From Bacteroidetes bacterium 43-16 (lineage in GTDB: Bacteria > Bacteroidota > Bacteroidia > Chitinophagales > Chitinophagaceae): a stretch of DNA of 62,803 nucleotides. Every line of letters starts with the position of its first letter. Position 1 is the stretch's first letter. This document shows positions 61,381-62,803 of this stretch, piece after piece. The notes under the pieces were generated by a model. It saw only the letters and a program-made list of their open reading frames with translations. It searched no databases and was not told the origin of the DNA. Made by a program: the position numbers and the translations under genes. The stretch is from the NCBI GenBank assembly GCA_001897525.1, contig MKTB01000007.1, positions 168,949-231,751 of the forward strand. Direction: 5' to 3'.

Positions 61381-61403
61381 ATTTATTCTGCTCTAAAATA
61401 ATT

Positions 61404-61433
61404 AAATCAGGCAACCTGATGATTGCCTGATTT
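61404..61433. terminator. Cassette-boundary hairpin 5
   Basis: AAATCAGGCAA (61404-61414) and TTGCCTGATTT (61423-61433) form an 11-bp stem with the loop CCTGATGA, between the 61621 gene and the next core fragment. Confidence 0.78.
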
Positions 61434-61620
61434 ACTATTTATGGAAAATGGAACCTCATTGATTTTATTGCCTTCGTAACGTAGTTAAAAAATGACAAAG
61501 TGAGTACATTACTCAATCATTTAATGATTCCATTTTGATACTTTATATTGTATCGCTATTTCAGGACGAGACAATTCTGTAACAACAACATAAGGTAACA
61601 CTAATAAATTTAATTTAAAC

Positions 61621-62082
61621 TTAAAAATTATCCTCAAACCATCTTTTTACATTCCCTTCCAATGACTGTTTCTTTTTCACATCTTCTTTGTTGACAGGAT
61701 CCATTAAACGTTCTTTGACTAATTTAGTACGATTTAAATTAGCAATGCCAACACTCAACATAGCAGTAGTTACAATATATAAAATAACAATCACACCTCC
61801 CTTTATATCTTTCTTAAAATCATATTTCAAAAATCGCATTGGTTTAACAAAACAAAAATGAATTAAAATCCACACAATGCTTATTGGAATAAGTGCAAAA
61901 TACTTATTTGACGGAATTTTTATAACATCAAAATACTTCAATAAAAATAGTATAGATAAAAAATTAACCCCTATCAATACAGAACAGACTGCTGATGTCG
62001 AGAACAAAGGAATATCACTTTCTTTCATTCTATCAGTATAAAACTTATAAACTCGGAATATTAAATAATTGAGTGCTCTCAT
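61621..62082 (-). CDS. Multi-span membrane immunity candidate, paralogue of 57649-58044
   Basis: The 153-residue protein has four hydrophobic segments, the shared opening MRALNYLIFRVYKFY, and a charged tail (VNKEDVKKKQSLEGNVKRWF). Its ATG overlaps the upstream tip's stop as TAATG, a sign of translational coupling. It parallels the 58049/57649 pair in both tip type and immunity type. Confidence 0.7.
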   Translation of the reverse strand: MRALNYLIFRVYKFYTDRMKESDIPLFSTSAVCSVLIGVNFLSILFLLKYFDVIKIPSNKYFALIPISIVWILIHFCFVKPMRFLKYDFKKDIKGGVIVILYIVTTAMLSVGIANLNRTKLVKERLMDPVNKEDVKKKQSLEGNVKRWFEDNF

Positions 62083-62309
62083 TAATTTCCTCCTGGTTTT
62101 TCAAATACCGAATTTTCTGTAGAATATTCATATATAGCTTTAATACCAAAATAAGCAATACTAATTGTAGCACCCCTGCTTCCTCCAAAACCCATTGTTC
62201 CAAATGCAACATCTGCTAATACTACTTTTCCTGACATTTCACCATTTGAATATTGTACATATGTTATAGTTAATCCTGCTACTCCAGTTATAAGACCAGT
62301 CCCTTTCAT
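62082..62309 (-). CDS. Rhs toxin tip, short hydrophobic type (fragment)
   Basis: A 75-codon frame from ATG 62309, open upstream to about 62372, reads GLITGVAGLTITYVQYSNGE then a hydrophobic glycine-rich run (GFGGSRGATISIAYFGIKA) and ends FEKPGGN. It resembles the C-terminus of the 58049 tip in character. It is joined to the core relic out of frame, so it is probably the 3' end of a once longer tip. Translation as a separate peptide is possible but unlikely. Confidence 0.5.
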   Translation of the reverse strand: MKGTGLITGVAGLTITYVQYSNGEMSGKVVLADVAFGTMGFGGSRGATISIAYFGIKAIYEYSTENSVFEKPGGN

Positions 62310-62326
62310 TATAGTTGACGTTGCTT

Positions 62327-62640
62327 TTAAAAATTTTGAAGAGACTGGAATATTTCTATAGCACCATCTTCCCTGTTATGAAAATCCATCCAGTTCAGCC
62401 CTGCTTCTTCCCTGTATTCATTGCCCTGGTAGCGCTGGCGGTTGGGTAAGGAACCGCTGGCCGGTTGTACCCCAGCCTTGTATCGGCAGGCCATAGGGGT
62501 AATAGTGTTTCTCTTCGAGTAATGCTCCGGGGGCAGGGTGACGGCAAGGTTATTGTAATATACCTGTTTTGCTCCCTGGTTGGACAAATATACAGCAACA
62601 GGCACTTTTCTTTGAACCTATTTAATTTTTAGTTTAAGGT
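62327..62640 (-). pseudogene. Rhs core relic with compensating frameshifts
   Basis: The minus strand reads VAVYLSNQGAKQVYYNNLAV, TLPPE, then a shifted stretch. A missing G near 62530 and an extra C near 62461 restore the frame to ASGSLPNRQRYQGNEYREEA and NWMDFHNRE, after which unique sequence begins without GRFLALD. The palindromic insert is absent here. Confidence 0.75.
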
Positions 62641-62664
62641 AATTTATTCAGCCCTAAAACAATA

Positions 62665-62694
62665 AAATCAGGCAACCTAATGATTGCCTGATTT
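62665..62694. terminator. Cassette-boundary hairpin 6
   Basis: AAATCAGGCAA (62665-62675) pairs with TTGCCTGATTT (62684-62694); the loop is CCTAATGA. It separates the partial lipoprotein gene at the right edge from the next core fragment. Confidence 0.78.
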
Positions 62695-62720
62695 AACTAT
62701 TTATGGTAAATAAAACCTCA

Positions 62721-62803
62721 AAATTTATTGTCTTTGTAACATAGATTAAAAGGATAAAGTCAGTATATTATCTTTCTTATTTCTAATACACCTGCACATC
62801 ATA
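62721..62803. repeat. 83-bp direct repeat, copy 2, cut by the window edge
   Basis: The stretch is identical to 55464-55546 and reaches the last base, so the true repeat is longer. It indicates a recent duplication of the lipoprotein-plus-boundary block. Confidence 0.9.
62783..62803 (-). CDS. 3' end of a lipoprotein gene, cut by the window edge
   Basis: The last 21 bases encode, on the minus strand, YDVQVY and TAG, identical to the end of the pseudogene at 55526-55987. The rest of the gene lies beyond 62803; whether it also has the TGA cannot be seen. Confidence 0.6.
   Translation of the reverse strand, partial: YDVQVY

Noticed and set aside
1-62803. CRISPR array
   Set aside because: The only regular short repeats (1-144) have 6-base variable parts, far too short for spacers, and no cas genes are present.
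1-62803. tRNA or rRNA genes
   Set aside because: I saw no cloverleaf-like segments or rRNA signature sequences in the intergenic gaps.
50702-62803. Insertion sequence or transposon as the cause of the repeats
   Set aside because: No transposase or terminal inverted repeats are visible; the repeats are pieces of one protein-coding core plus boundary hairpins.

Overview
The window reads as a chromosomal segment of a Bacteroidota bacterium, most like Chitinophagaceae/Sphingobacteriales. Grounds: many TAnnTTTG '-7' promoter boxes, two with a TTTG exactly 19 bases upstream; almost no Shine-Dalgarno sequences; two secreted proteases with a C-terminal type IX secretion (T9SS) sorting domain; and typical Bacteroidota families (Omp28-like and other lipoproteins, GSCFA protein, bacterial GH3 protein, fused E1 alpha-beta 2-oxoacid dehydrogenase). 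Family assignments rest on motif reading, not on database searches.

Layout. 0-0.3 kb: 21-bp tandem repeat cut by the window edge. 0.4-17.7 kb: housekeeping and envelope genes (DUF423, aroK, glycosyltransferase, GH3, polytopic membrane protein, FAD oxidoreductase, fmt, beta-helix-like lipoprotein, TlpA-like thioredoxin, gmk, TerC, spermidine-synthase-like protein, mltG, berberine-bridge-type oxidase, nuclease, TPR lipoprotein). 17.8-30 kb: a giant T9SS subtilase, a CoA-transferase under a promoter flanked by a 13-bp inverted repeat, an E1-ACP operon, a T9SS M4 metalloprotease. 30-44 kb: Nif3-like/zinc-ribbon pair, ABC exporter, rbfA-permease-GSCFA operon, Omp28-like lipoprotein, an unlisted 46-aa membrane microprotein, pdxH-pyrR-pyrB, folP, glycosyltransferase, plsY. 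44-50.5 kb: a PDZ protein with a degenerate M28 peptidase domain, a lipoprotein with duplicated HGxPGHxC motifs and two envelope proteins.

50.7-62.8 kb is visibly AT-rich, entirely minus-strand, and is an eroded array of Rhs/YD-repeat polymorphic-toxin tip cassettes. Pieces of one Rhs core (YLSNQGAEQVYYDNLAV; YYPYGLPIQGWG; GNEYREEAGLNWMDFHNRQ; GRFLALDALADAGGQQVLSPYHAMGCNPAMMVDPLGL) recur. Several are followed by a different C-terminal tip and a tightly coupled small membrane protein or lipoprotein, the likely immunity protein. Cassettes are often separated by a conserved hairpin (AATCAGGCAA/TTGCCTGATT). Three tips are still long (papain/NlpC-like, glycine-rich hydrophobic, glycine-rich beta); other units keep only the immunity gene and short relics. 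Core pieces carry frameshifts, a recurring 'LSLSK'-type palindromic insert and a chimeric deletion. The parent Rhs gene is presumably to the right, beyond 62803.

Working together: the left 50 kb looks like ordinary core genome arranged in short operons and divergent pairs. The right end is a conflict locus in which the toxin has diversified by tip replacement, leaving a stack of older tips and orphan immunity genes.
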